Shown here: positions 1 to 7,498 of the stretch, piece after piece
Layout of the letters: every line of letters begins with the position of its first letter
Position numbering within the stretch: position 1 is the stretch's first letter
Source of the DNA: DASTYU01 sp035764655
GTDB taxonomy: Bacteria; Chloroflexota; Limnocylindria; Limnocylindrales; CSP1-4
DNA: 43,379 bases
Direction of reading: 5' to 3'
Assembly (NCBI GenBank): GCA_035764655.1
Contig: DASTYU010000239.1
Span: 1 to 43,379, forward strand
The notes under the pieces: model-generated
Database searches by the model: none
The model's input: only the letters and a program-made list of their open reading frames with translations
What the model was told of the DNA's origin: nothing
Translations under genes and position numbers: made by a program

Positions 1-1139
1 GTCGTCGCGGTCAGCTGGCGCATCAGCAGCAGCCCGACGAACATGAACGCGATCCCGGTCAGGACGAGCAGCTTGTAGCGGCCCGTTCGCGACACGATGA
101 TCCCCGAGATGATCGAGCTGCCGATGAGGCCGATCAGGAGCGGGAAGAGGAGGTAGCCCGAGAGCGTGGCGCTCTCGCCGCGGACCACCTGGAACCAGCG
201 TGGCAGGAAGATGACTGCCGCAAAGAAGCCGAAGCTGATCAGGAACGTCGAGATGATCGACGAGGCGTACGTTCGCTCGCGCCACAGGCCGAGCGGCACG
301 ATGGGCTCCTTGGCCCGCCACTCGATGACGAGGAAGATCGCCGACAGGACGAGGGCGATGGCGATGAACCCACCAACGGTGAAGTCCGTCCACTCGTTCG
401 GGATCCCCGCCGACGACAGGCCGGACTTGTTGGTCAGCCCCACGAGCAGGAACGAGATCGCCACGGTGAACACGGCCGCGCCGAGGACGTCGAGGTTGCG
501 GCTGGCGTCAGCTCGGCGAACCGTTGGCAGCAGCCGCCAGATGACGATCATGCTGACGATGCCGATCGGGATGTTCACGTAGAACACCCAGTGCCAGCTG
601 ACGAAGTCGGTCAGCAGGCCGCCGATCGCCGGGCCGAGCAGGAACGACAGTCCGAACACGGCACCGAACAGGCCCTGGTAGCGGCCGCGCTCGGCCGGGC
701 TGAACAGGTCTCCGATGACCGCGAGCGAGATCGGGAACAGCGCGCCGGCGCCGACGCCCTGGATGCCGCGGAAGAGGATCAGCTGCTCCATGGTCTGGCT
801 CAACCCGGACAGGGCCGAACCCAGCAGGAACACGCCGATCCCGAAGAGCAGGAGCGGCTTGCGCCCGAACAGGTCGGACAGCTTGCCGTAGAACGGGACG
901 GTGATCGTCGAGGTGAGCAGGTAGATCGTGACGACCCACGTGTAGAGTGCGCTGCCGTTGAGGTCCGTGAGGATCTGCGGCATCGCCGTGCTGACGACGG
1001 TCTGGTCGAGTGCTCCGAGGAACAGCGCGAGCAGAACGGCGCCGAGGATCTCGAGCTTCTGGCGGTGGCTCAGGCCGAGGGCGGGGTCCTCCGTCAGGCT
1101 CGGCCCGCGGCCATCGGTCGTGGCGGGCATGGCTTCCAT
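1..1139 (-). CDS. DHA2-family MFS drug/proton antiporter, 3' end cut by window edge
   Basis: The reading frame from ATG 1139 runs off the left edge, so only the first 379 residues are visible. It has the N-terminal motif LDQTVVSTAMPQI (motif D1) and the loop motif GKLSDLFGRKP (motif A), followed by regularly spaced hydrophobic helices. These are hallmarks of 14-helix EmrB/QacA (DHA2) exporters, which use proton motive force to expel toxic compounds. The start is fixed by AAAGGA six bases upstream of ATG 1139; the second ATG at 1130 has no such site. It lies 43 bp downstream of a co-oriented MarR gene, the classic arrangement of an efflux pump under its own MarR repressor. The substrate cannot be inferred. 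The family call is firm. Confidence 0.93.
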   Translation of the reverse strand, partial: MEAMPATTDGRGPSLTEDPALGLSHRQKLEILGAVLLALFLGALDQTVVSTAMPQILTDLNGSALYTWVVTIYLLTSTITVPFYGKLSDLFGRKPLLLFGIGVFLLGSALSGLSQTMEQLILFRGIQGVGAGALFPISLAVIGDLFSPAERGRYQGLFGAVFGLSFLLGPAIGGLLTDFVSWHWVFYVNIPIGIVSMIVIWRLLPTVRRADASRNLDVLGAAVFTVAISFLLVGLTNKSGLSSAGIPNEWTDFTVGGFIAIALVLSAIFLVIEWRAKEPIVPLGLWRERTYASSIISTFLISFGFFAAVIFLPRWFQVVRGESATLSGYLLFPLLIGLIGSSIISGIIVSRTGRYKLLVLTGIAFMFVGLLLMRQLTAT

Positions 1140-1182
1140 GAACAGTCCTTTCGATGAGTCGATGTGGGACGCTGAGGACCGG

Positions 1183-1710
1183 TCAGGCGGTCCGGGTTGG
1201 CGCGACGGACTCGCCGTGGGCGCGCTGGAGGTGCTGGTGCAGTCCGGCCGTCGGGTCCGCGCTGATGACGTCGACGACCGCGCCGCGCAGGTCGGCCATC
1301 GCCTGGGCCACACGTCGCAGCTGCCGCTCGTCCAGCCGCGCGAGGACGGCGTGGATCATGTCTTCCTTGAAGAGCTCGACCTCGTGGAGCTTGGTCCGGC
1401 CCTCGTCCGTGAGCCGGACGTGGACGGCGCGCCGGTCATCGGGGACGCGCACGCGCTCGACGAGCCCGCGCTCTTCGATGCGATCGATGAGGCCGGTCGC
1501 GTTCGAGACGGACACGTCGAGCAGCTCGGCGATCCGGCTCATCGTGATCGAGCCGTGGCGCTCGAGCATGGACAGCAGATGGAAATGGGTCATGCTGATG
1601 TCCGCCCGGTGCATCCGCTCGCTGCCCAGGCAGCGGAGCTCGGCGAAGGCCTCGCGAAAGTTCGTGACGATCTCGGCTTGCAGGTCCGAGTTCGGTTGAA
1701 TAGTTCGCAT
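1183..1710 (-). CDS. MarR-family transcriptional regulator
   Basis: A protein of 175 residues with a winged helix-turn-helix: a helix around SMTRIAELLDVSVSNATGLI, then the wing containing the MarR signature VPDDRRAVHVRLTDEG. Charged helices at both ends form the usual dimerisation region. MarR proteins repress efflux or catabolic genes and release DNA on binding a small phenolic or lipophilic ligand. The gene precedes the MFS exporter on the same strand and probably controls it, and perhaps also the divergent oxidoreductase at 1813. The start at ATG 1710 has no Shine-Dalgarno. The promoter elements just upstream suggest a nearly leaderless message. Longer in-frame extensions upstream are low-complexity and have no homology signature. 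Confidence 0.92.
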   Translation of the reverse strand: MRTIQPNSDLQAEIVTNFREAFAELRCLGSERMHRADISMTHFHLLSMLERHGSITMSRIAELLDVSVSNATGLIDRIEERGLVERVRVPDDRRAVHVRLTDEGRTKLHEVELFKEDMIHAVLARLDERQLRRVAQAMADLRGAVVDVISADPTAGLHQHLQRAHGESVAPTRTA

Positions 1711-1719
1711 GGGCTGAAA

Positions 1720-1749
1720 TATTGATACGTAGTTGATCATCATGTCAAC
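1720..1749 (-). promoter_or_regulatory. MarR-gene promoter with overlapping inverted repeat
   Basis: On the minus strand a perfect -35 TTGACA (1748-1743) is followed by AT-rich DNA with two possible -10 boxes: TCAATA at 1725-1720 (17-nt spacer), or AATATT slightly further on. An inverted repeat GTTGA-N8-TCAAC (1732-1736 / 1745-1749) covers the -35, a plausible autorepression operator for the MarR protein. The oxidoreductase gene at 1813 is divergent, so the same site could control both directions. The elements are seen in the sequence; binding is inference. Confidence 0.5.
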
Positions 1750-1812
1750 CCCGAACTTCGGTTCGATGCGGAAGTTCGACGGTTGCAGAACGGTTGCCAT
1801 CGTGGAGGGCCC

Positions 1813-2799
1813 ATGCGCTTCGTCCTCATGACCGAGCCCCAGCAGGGCATGAGCTACGCGGACCAACTCGCCATCGCCCGTCGGGCGGAAGCCAACGGGT
1901 TCGAAGGCTTCTTCCGATCCGATCACTTCCAGAGTTTTCCGGGTCCCTCGGGCAAGCCGACGACCGATGCGTGGGCCGTGCTGGCGGGGCTCGCGCGCGA
2001 GACCGAACGCGTGAAGCTCGGGGCACTGGTATCGCCGATGACGTTCCGCCATCCGGGCACGTTCGCGAAGCTGGTGACGACCGTCGACGAGATGAGCGGT
2101 GGGCGGGTCGAGGTGGGCGTCGGGGCGGGCTGGAACGAGGGCGAGCACCGCGAGCTCGGGCTGGACTTCCCACCACCGGGACGGCGGGTCGACCTGATGG
2201 AGGACACGCTGGCGATGCTCCACGGCCTGTGGGGCGAGCCCGATGGGTGGTCGTACGAGGGTCGACGCGTGAGGGTCGAGAACGCGGAGTTCTACCCGAA
2301 GCCCGTCCAGGTTCCGGGGCGGCCGGTGACGCCTCTCGGATCGGTAAGGCCCCGGATCATCGTCGGTGGCGACGGAAAGCCGCGGTCCGTGCGGCTGGCG
2401 GCTCGGTTCGCGGATGAGTACAACGTCAGCTCGGCGACGCCCGAACACATGGTGCGGCTCTCGACGTCGCTTGACGCGGCATGCGCCGCGATCGGGCGGG
2501 ACCCTGGGGAGATCAGCCGGTCGGCGATGGTCGGCGTGCTCGTGGGCCGGACCGAAGACGAGGTTCGCAACCGGCAACGGGCGTTGATGACCGCCTTCGG
2601 CGAGGAGGGCGCCGAGGCCGGCGAGGCGTGGCTCGAGGAGCGCCGCACGCGCTGGATCTTCGGCACGCCGGACGACGCGCGCGCGGCCGTGCGCCGCTAC
2701 GCAGAGGTCGGGGTGGAGCGCATGATGCTCCAGGACTTCCTGCCGTGGGATCTCGACATGGTGGACGTCATGGGCGAGGCGCTGATCGGGCGGGTGTAG
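1813..2799 (+). CDS. LLM-class (luciferase-like) F420-dependent oxidoreductase
   Basis: A protein of 328 residues with the bacterial luciferase-like TIM-barrel pattern. The N-terminal strand is MRFVLMTEPQQG, then a helix and FFRSDHF, VKLGALVSPMTFRHPG, the strongly conserved GGRVEVGVGAGWNEGEH, and PRIIVGGDGKP before the C-terminal helices. These are features of F420-binding LLM enzymes (TIGR03560-like), which reduce or oxygenate small molecules; the substrate is unknown. The start is ATG 1813, preceded by GGAGG at 5 nt; the in-frame ATG at 1783 lacks one. It is divergent from the MarR gene across about 100 bp and may share its regulation. It converges with the SIS gene at its 3' end. Confidence 0.9.
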   Translation: MRFVLMTEPQQGMSYADQLAIARRAEANGFEGFFRSDHFQSFPGPSGKPTTDAWAVLAGLARETERVKLGALVSPMTFRHPGTFAKLVTTVDEMSGGRVEVGVGAGWNEGEHRELGLDFPPPGRRVDLMEDTLAMLHGLWGEPDGWSYEGRRVRVENAEFYPKPVQVPGRPVTPLGSVRPRIIVGGDGKPRSVRLAARFADEYNVSSATPEHMVRLSTSLDAACAAIGRDPGEISRSAMVGVLVGRTEDEVRNRQRALMTAFGEEGAEAGEAWLEERRTRWIFGTPDDARAAVRRYAEVGVERMMLQDFLPWDLDMVDVMGEALIGRV

Positions 2800-2803
2800 C
2801 GGG

Positions 2804-2929
2804 TTCCCGGAGGCCTGTATTCCCGGCACGCATGAGATCCGGCCAATCGAGCGTGCCAGTGCGTCCGTTCCGCCCGAATCGGCAACCCGGCCCGCGTGCT
2901 GACGCGAAACACATGCCTCCCCGGAATAC
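2804..2929. repeat. Convergent intergenic spacer with interleaved inverted repeats
   Basis: The 151-bp gap between the convergent genes ending at 2799 and 2951 contains GGAGGC (2809-2814) and GTATTCCCGG (2817-2826). Their complements are GCCTCC (2915-2920) and CCGGAATAC (2921-2929, one-base bulge). The order A-B-A'-B' is interleaved rather than nested, so the pairs would compete or form a pseudoknot. A terminator role for both genes is possible, but there is no T-run. Confidence 0.3.
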
Positions 2930-2950
2930 GGACGCCTTTGGGTGCGCGCG

Positions 2951-4144
2951 TCAGTGCTCCGCAGCCTCGGCGGCGGCGCGGTAGCGCGGATCGTCGCGGC
3001 GGATCGGATCCGGGTTCGTGCCGCGCGCCCGGGCAAGCCGCTCCGTGATCAACTGGAGCGGCGCGGCACTCCCCAGCAGCGCGGCCACGGGCGCGGGGAG
3101 GTCCGGCGCGTCGCGGACGAGGAGGCGTCCCGCCGGGGTCAGCTCCTCAGGCACCTCGTCGTCGAGCGCTTGGGCAAGGATCGCCGCCGCCCGTACCTCC
3201 AGCACGGCCGCGGCCCGGAGCATGTCCAGGGCGCGCTTCGTGCGCTCCCGCCGGTGGTCACGGTCGGTGAGGACGAGCACCAGCGCCGAGCCCGCGTCCA
3301 CCGCCGGCAGGTGGCCGTGCAGGAACGTCTCGAGGTCCCGATACGCCGACCGCAGCCAGGACCCCTCTTCGACCTTGAGCACGAGCTCGCGGCCGGCGGG
3401 CCGGTCGCTCCCCGAGGCGATGACCAGCAATCGGGTGGCGTCCGCAAACCGGGCCGCGATCGCTTCGGCGGCCAGGGTCTGCGCAACGCCGCTGGCGATC
3501 AACATGGAAGCCGTGTCGGGGCGAACCGGCGCATCGGACACATGAGCACCAATGGCGGTGAAGGCCAGGATCGGCGCCAGGTAGCCGATCACGTGGCACC
3601 AGCCCTGGTCGAGCTCGTCGGTCGTGAGGACGAGTTCCGCCAATGCCGCGCCGGGCGAGCGGTCCGACACCGTGATGAGCGCCGTCCGCGCACCCGCCTC
3701 CCGGCACGCCGTGAGCGCCGCGTTCGTCGCAGGGGTTCCGCCCTCGTGCGAGACGCCGATCACCAGCCCGCTCGCGACGGGATCCAGCGAGAGCTCGAAC
3801 GCCTGCTCCGAGCGCAGTCCGGCCGTTGGAATGTCGAGGGATCGAAGCGCATCTCGCAGAACGTCGACACCGGCCAGCGCCGCATGCTCGGACGTTCCGC
3901 ACCCCGTGACGATGATCGGCTGCCCGTCCTCGGCCGCCGCGCTGACCGCCCCTGCGAGGCGCGCGGCCGCGCCGTCGGGTGCTGCGAGCGCGGTCAGCAG
4001 GCGGCGGGCCAAGCCCGGCTCTGCTTCGATCATCTCGGTCATGTGGTACGGCGGCCCGGACCGCAGCGACGGCATCGAGGTGCTCTGCCACGGATCGGGC
4101 GGACCGGGCAGGGCGGCGTCTGGATCGAAGGCGACGTCGTTCAT
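2951..4144 (-). CDS. SIS-domain protein (AgaS/GlmS-isomerase-like)
   Basis: A protein of 397 residues with two sugar-isomerase (SIS) Rossmann-like domains. The first has IIVTGCGTSEHAALA (sugar-phosphate loop) and VIGVSHEGGTPATNAAL; the second has LLVIASGSDRPAGRELVLKVEE and a loop before the C-terminal helices. The layout resembles the isomerase half of GlmS and the AgaS/FrlB families, which isomerise or deaminate amino-sugar phosphates. There is no glutaminase domain. The exact substrate is unknown. Start ATG 4144 has no Shine-Dalgarno but sits 7 nt after a TATCCT box, consistent with leaderless expression. The divergent neighbour is an LLM oxidoreductase at 4207. Confidence 0.85.
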   Translation of the reverse strand: MNDVAFDPDAALPGPPDPWQSTSMPSLRSGPPYHMTEMIEAEPGLARRLLTALAAPDGAAARLAGAVSAAAEDGQPIIVTGCGTSEHAALAGVDVLRDALRSLDIPTAGLRSEQAFELSLDPVASGLVIGVSHEGGTPATNAALTACREAGARTALITVSDRSPGAALAELVLTTDELDQGWCHVIGYLAPILAFTAIGAHVSDAPVRPDTASMLIASGVAQTLAAEAIAARFADATRLLVIASGSDRPAGRELVLKVEEGSWLRSAYRDLETFLHGHLPAVDAGSALVLVLTDRDHRRERTKRALDMLRAAAVLEVRAAAILAQALDDEVPEELTPAGRLLVRDAPDLPAPVAALLGSAAPLQLITERLARARGTNPDPIRRDDPRYRAAAEAAEH

Positions 4145-4151
4145 GGCGCGC

Positions 4152-4157
4152 AGGATA
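4152..4157 (-). promoter_or_regulatory. -10 box of a probable leaderless promoter (SIS gene)
   Basis: TATCCT on the minus strand lies 7 nt before ATG 4144, so transcription would start at or within a base or two of the start codon. No convincing -35 is visible. It belongs to the recurrent TANNNT-N6-8-start pattern of this window. Confidence 0.5.
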
Positions 4158-4206
4158 CGGGCCGCCACGGCACCATGTGCCGACCACGGGGATGAAGGAG
4201 GACGGG

Positions 4207-5094
4207 ATGCAGGTTGGTCTGATGGCGTGCCAGGGCTGGAAGCGCGAGTACGACGGTTGGGACCCGGCCGAGGCATGGGCGCGGACCATCGAGCTCGCGG
4301 AGCAGGCCGAGGCGCTCGGCTTCGAGTCGCTGTGGGCGTTCGATCACTTCCACACCGTGCCCGTCCCGGCCGACGAGATCACGTTCGAATCGTTCTCGGT
4401 GCTCGCCGCGCTGGCCATGGCGACGAAGCGCGTTCGGCTCGGGCACATGGTGGTGTGCACCGGGTTTCGCAACCCCGCGCTCACGGCCAAGATGGCGTCG
4501 ACGATCGACGTCATCTGCGGCGGGCGCTTCGAGCTGGGGATCGGCGCCGGCTGGAAGGAGGACGAGTGGCTCGCCTACGGCTACGGTTTCCCGACGCTCG
4601 GCGAGCGGATGGCGGCCCTTGGCGATCACCTCGAGGTCGTGCGCCGGATGCTCGAACCCGGGCGCGCCACGTTCGAGGGCGAGTATGCCTCGGTGGCGGG
4701 AGCGGTCAACGAGCCGAAGGGGCTGCAGAAACCGCGGATCCCGATCATCGTCGGCGGCAACGGTCGGAACGTGACGTTCCGCTACGCGGCCCGGTTCGCC
4801 GAGGAGCTGAACCTGGTCTTCCTGGTGCCCGACGAGGTGGCCGAGCTCCTGCCACTCATCCGGCAGCGCTGCGAGGAGGAGGACCGCGATCCGTCAACGC
4901 TCCGGGTCTCGCTCTACACACGCGATCAGGACGTGCGTGATGCCGGCCAGGAGCGGGTCGACTTCCTCGGCGCGATGGGCGCACTCGGGCTCGACCGGCT
5001 GGTGTGCTTCCCGACCCGCTGGGACCCGACGCCCGAGGCGCAGGCGGCCTTCGCGCAGGACTGCAAGGCGGCCGCGATCACCCTCGACGCGTGA
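4207..5094 (+). CDS. LLM-class F420-dependent oxidoreductase (second copy)
   Basis: A protein of 295 residues, luciferase-like TIM barrel: MQVGLMACQGW, then FESLWAFDHFHTVP, VRLGHMVVCTGFRNPAL, GGRFELGIGAGWKEDE and PRIPIIVGGNGRNVT. It is clearly the same superfamily as the gene at 1813 but divergent in sequence, so an older paralogue rather than a recent duplication. Start ATG 4207 is preceded by AAGGAG at an ideal 6-nt spacing; an ATG at 4192 lies upstream of that site and is rejected. It is divergent from the SIS gene. Its last 17 bases overlap the end of the convergent sodX gene. The substrate is unknown. Confidence 0.9.
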   Translation: MQVGLMACQGWKREYDGWDPAEAWARTIELAEQAEALGFESLWAFDHFHTVPVPADEITFESFSVLAALAMATKRVRLGHMVVCTGFRNPALTAKMASTIDVICGGRFELGIGAGWKEDEWLAYGYGFPTLGERMAALGDHLEVVRRMLEPGRATFEGEYASVAGAVNEPKGLQKPRIPIIVGGNGRNVTFRYAARFAEELNLVFLVPDEVAELLPLIRQRCEEEDRDPSTLRVSLYTRDQDVRDAGQERVDFLGAMGALGLDRLVCFPTRWDPTPEAQAAFAQDCKAAAITLDA

Positions 5095-5515
5095 TCCGCC
5101 CGAGACGGCGCAACGGCGCGTACCGGAACCACGCCCGCCCGACCAGCATGTCGACGGGCACCGGCCCGTACGTCCGTGAGTCGATCGGCGGCCCGAAACC
5201 GGCCGCCCTGGTCGCCTCCTCGTCAGCGTCTGACAGCAGCCACGCCTCGTCCTCGGCGAGCATCAGGTAGCCGTCCGCGAACGGCACGCGATCCCCGGGC
5301 CGAGCGGCGACACGCTTGATCGCAAGCTCTCCGGAGTCGGGTTCGCGGACCACGACGACCGAACCGCGGCGCGGCCAGCGCGTGACCGTCGGGTCGACCA
5401 GCAGCCAGTGGCCCGGCGCGATCGCCGGCAGCATCGACGCCTCGGCGACGACGACCCGCCACGGGCCGCGAAAACGGGAGAGCCCCGTCGCTCGACGGGG
5501 CTCCGTGGCGGCCAC
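5078..5515 (-). CDS. sodX: Nickel-type superoxide dismutase maturation protease (S26/S24-like)
   Basis: A protein of 145 residues with the Ser/Lys signal-peptidase fold: nucleophile Ser27 in EASMLPAI, box B GHWLLVDP, and the general-base Lys67 in ELAIKRVAARPGD. There is no clear membrane anchor, which fits the small soluble SodX proteases that cut the propeptide from nickel SOD so the N-terminal His and Cys can bind nickel. Its position 23 bp downstream of sodN on the same strand makes the assignment firm. The start is GTG 5515; there is no good Shine-Dalgarno. A strong hairpin overlaps the first codons. The 3' end overlaps the convergent LLM gene by 17 bp. Confidence 0.88.
   Translation of the reverse strand: MAATEPRRATGLSRFRGPWRVVVAEASMLPAIAPGHWLLVDPTVTRWPRRGSVVVVREPDSGELAIKRVAARPGDRVPFADGYLMLAEDEAWLLSDADEEATRAAGFGPPIDSRTYGPVPVDMLVGRAWFRYAPLRRLGRITRRG
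5480..5503 (-). terminator. Perfect 10-bp hairpin plus T-run inside the start of sodX
   Basis: GAGCCCCGTC-GCTC-GACGGGGCTC (as read on the plus strand) forms a perfect 10-bp stem with a 4-nt loop. Read leftward, the transcription direction, it is followed within a few bases by a TTTT run (TCCCGTTTTC). That is the form of an intrinsic terminator, yet it occupies sodX codons about 5-12. A natural role would be to end most sodN transcripts while letting some through to sodX. Confidence 0.55.
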
Positions 5516-5538
5516 CGGCCGATCTCAGGACGTCGTGA

Positions 5539-5970
5539 TCAACCGGGACGGCCGGCGACCCGGGTCTTCTCCAGACCGCCGGTCTTCTTCCAGGCCGCGT
5601 CGATCTCGTCGATCGCGGTGAGGAGGGCCTTGCCGTCGGCCGGATCGACCGACGCCTTGGCCTTGGACGCGGCCTTCGTCGCGTTCCAGAACAGGTCGTG
5701 CAAGTTCGGCACGGCGTCGAGGTGCTCGGGCTTGAAGTAGTCGTGCCACAGCACGTCGAGGTGGTGCTTCACGAGATCGGCGCGTTCTTCCTTGATGTGC
5801 ACGGCGCGCGCCCGGAAGATCGGGTCCTCGCTGCCCTGGTACTTCTCCTGGATGCGGAACACCGACTCGGCTTCGATGCGTGCCTGCTCGGGGTCATAGA
5901 CACCGCATGGGAGGTCGCAGTGCGCGCGGACGATGGTGGTGGGTGCGAGCCAGCGGCTCAATCGAGACAT
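5539..5970 (-). CDS. sodN: Nickel-containing superoxide dismutase precursor
   Basis: A protein of 143 residues. After a 16-residue propeptide (MSRLSRWLAPTTIVRA) comes the nickel hook HCDLPCGVYDP, where His1, Cys2 and Cys6 of the mature enzyme ligate nickel. The rest is a four-helix bundle (IEAESVFRIQEKY, LVKHHLDVLWHDYFKPEHL, DLFWNATKAASKAK) as in Streptomyces NiSOD hexamers. It dismutates superoxide in the cytoplasm. The mature part of about 127 residues is slightly longer than the usual 117. Start ATG 5970 has AAGGAG at 5 nt, and longer upstream extensions are rejected. It is transcribed ahead of its protease gene sodX. Confidence 0.97.
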   Translation of the reverse strand: MSRLSRWLAPTTIVRAHCDLPCGVYDPEQARIEAESVFRIQEKYQGSEDPIFRARAVHIKEERADLVKHHLDVLWHDYFKPEHLDAVPNLHDLFWNATKAASKAKASVDPADGKALLTAIDEIDAAWKKTGGLEKTRVAGRPG

Positions 5971-6003
5971 TGAGACTCCTTCGGGCGATCGGAAGTCTGA
6001 TGC

Positions 6004-6024
6004 GAACGGCGGAATGGACCGTTC
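6004..6024. promoter_or_regulatory. Inverted repeat between sodN and the LysM gene, candidate operator
   Basis: GAACGG-N9-CCGTTC is a perfect 6-bp inverted repeat, 34-54 bp upstream of sodN ATG, with a TTCGAA palindrome just beyond. It lies in the divergent sodN / LysM spacer. In Streptomyces sodN is controlled by the nickel regulator Nur. Whether this unrelated-looking site binds a metal regulator cannot be told from the sequence. Confidence 0.3.
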
Positions 6025-6087
6025 AATGTTCGAAGTGTCGGAGGCCCAACCGTGCCTGTCAAACGGGCCGCGAGCGTGCCGGACGGG

Positions 6088-6093
6088 TATCAT
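6088..6093 (+). promoter_or_regulatory. -10 box of a probable leaderless promoter (LysM gene)
   Basis: TATCAT lies exactly 7 nt before ATG 6101, placing the predicted transcription start at the start codon. There is no Shine-Dalgarno upstream and no clear -35. Confidence 0.5.
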
Positions 6094-6100
6094 CCGCGCG

Positions 6101-7444
6101 ATGACCGAACGCGGTGTTGCCCATTCGGATGGTGCACCGGCCTGCCCCTTCGTCGCATTCGAGGACGACCGGGACGAGCGTTCCGATCGACCGGACCACC
6201 GTCACCGCTGCTACGCCGAGGTCCATCCGGCACCGCGCGCCATCGCTCACCAGGAGGCGTACTGCCTGTCGATCGCCTTCGCGGTGTGCCCGACGTTCCA
6301 GGACTGGGCGAACCGCGAGGCGGCACGCACGCGTGCCGGGGGCGGAGTTCCGGTCCCGCCTCCGGGGGCCGCCGTCGCCTCGAGCGAACCGGAGCACCGT
6401 CACGATCTCGACGCCGATCGACAGCCCGAGGGCGGCGTGCCAAGCCAGCGCGTCGAGCCCGCCGCCGAGTGGCAAGGACCGCGCCCGGCGGAGCGTGACG
6501 AAGGCCCGGCGCCGCTCCCGCCCCGTCGCAACCCGCCACGGGACTGGGCCGCACCCCCGCCGTGGGCTGCCGGGGCGCCAGGAGCGGGTGCTGCCGGCGC
6601 CGCGAATGCGGCCGCAGCCGGCGGCGCTGGTGCAGGGGGAGCATCCGGACCGGCCGCCGCGCCGCCCCCATTCCTCGCCGATCGCGAGGCCCAGGGACTC
6701 GCCGGAAGCTCTGCTGATCGCGTCGCCGGCGGCGAGTCGTTCGTGCCGCCGCATTCCCCGGAGCAGTCCGACACCACGCCGCACAAGGACACCTGGCAGC
6801 CGTCCAAGTCACCCGAGCGTGCGCAGGAGGCGGACGCCGAGCTCGCCGGCCTGGTGAGCGGTGGCGCCGCCGCTGCCGGTGCGGCTGCCGCCTCCCGACC
6901 TCCCGACCAGCCGAGCTCGTACGACGAGGACACCGGCCGCTATCGAGCCGAGGCGACACGTGCGCCTTCGAGCGGGGGACGCGAGAACCCATCGTGGGAG
7001 CAGCCGCGGCGTTACGAGGCCTACCCGGAGATCAAGTCCCGGGCAGCCCTGCCCGGCCTGCCTCGCCTGGGCGTGATGGCCGCGGCGCTGGCCATCGCTG
7101 CGCTCGCCTTGTTCTTCCTGCCCTCGCTGCTCGACTTCTTCAGCGGCGGGCCGGCGGGAACGGGCAGCGGCGATGAGTCGGCCGCACCGAGCGGGCCCGT
7201 CGAGTCGGTGGTGCCGTCACCGACCGTGCCCGCGGCGCCGACCCCGCAGGTGTATATCGTGAAATCCGGCGACACGATGTCGAAGATCGCCAACAAGTTC
7301 AACGTGACGATCGACGAGCTGATCGCTGCCAACGAGGACACCATCAAGGACCCCGACAAGATCTCGATCGGGGACCAGGTGATCATCCCGGTTCCGGAGT
7401 CCGAGCAGGAACCCGGGTTGTTCGAGAGCGCGCCGCCAAGCTAG
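6101..7444 (+). CDS. Four-Cys N-terminal domain / single TM / LysM membrane protein
   Basis: A protein of 447 residues in four parts. Residues 1-70 hold a compact module with Cys15, Cys37, Cys55 and Cys63 in the contexts ACPFVAF, HRCYAE, AYCLSIAF and VCPTFQDW, plus a conserved-looking AHQ. A long Pro/Ala/Gly-rich disordered linker follows (about 85-355). Next is one transmembrane helix (around GVMAAALAIAALALFFLPSL). A Pro/Ser spacer leads to a C-terminal LysM domain (YIVKSGDTMSKIANKFNV to IGDQVIIPV) that would bind peptidoglycan or chitin-like glycans outside. The Cys module would be cytoplasmic and could bind zinc or an iron-sulfur cluster. I associate this module with Chloroflexota LysM proteins but know no described function. 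Start ATG 6101 is supported by the -10 box 7 nt upstream. Confidence 0.85.
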   Translation: MTERGVAHSDGAPACPFVAFEDDRDERSDRPDHRHRCYAEVHPAPRAIAHQEAYCLSIAFAVCPTFQDWANREAARTRAGGGVPVPPPGAAVASSEPEHRHDLDADRQPEGGVPSQRVEPAAEWQGPRPAERDEGPAPLPPRRNPPRDWAAPPPWAAGAPGAGAAGAANAAAAGGAGAGGASGPAAAPPPFLADREAQGLAGSSADRVAGGESFVPPHSPEQSDTTPHKDTWQPSKSPERAQEADAELAGLVSGGAAAAGAAAASRPPDQPSSYDEDTGRYRAEATRAPSSGGRENPSWEQPRRYEAYPEIKSRAALPGLPRLGVMAAALAIAALALFFLPSLLDFFSGGPAGTGSGDESAAPSGPVESVVPSPTVPAAPTPQVYIVKSGDTMSKIANKFNVTIDELIAANEDTIKDPDKISIGDQVIIPVPESEQEPGLFESAPPS

Positions 7445-7498
7445 GGCCGCTCCCCGGGTCGTGGCGCCGCCGGAACTCACCCTCCGTCGCGATGCGAC

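Noticed and set aside
1183..3036. A 617-residue leftward frame containing the MarR domain only at its end
   Set aside because: The first 440 residues are antisense to the LLM oxidoreductase and have shadow composition; the MarR protein starts at 1710 next to its promoter.
1813..5094. The two LLM oxidoreductases as a recent tandem duplication
   Set aside because: They share only family motifs; loop regions, lengths (328 versus 295) and C-termini differ throughout.
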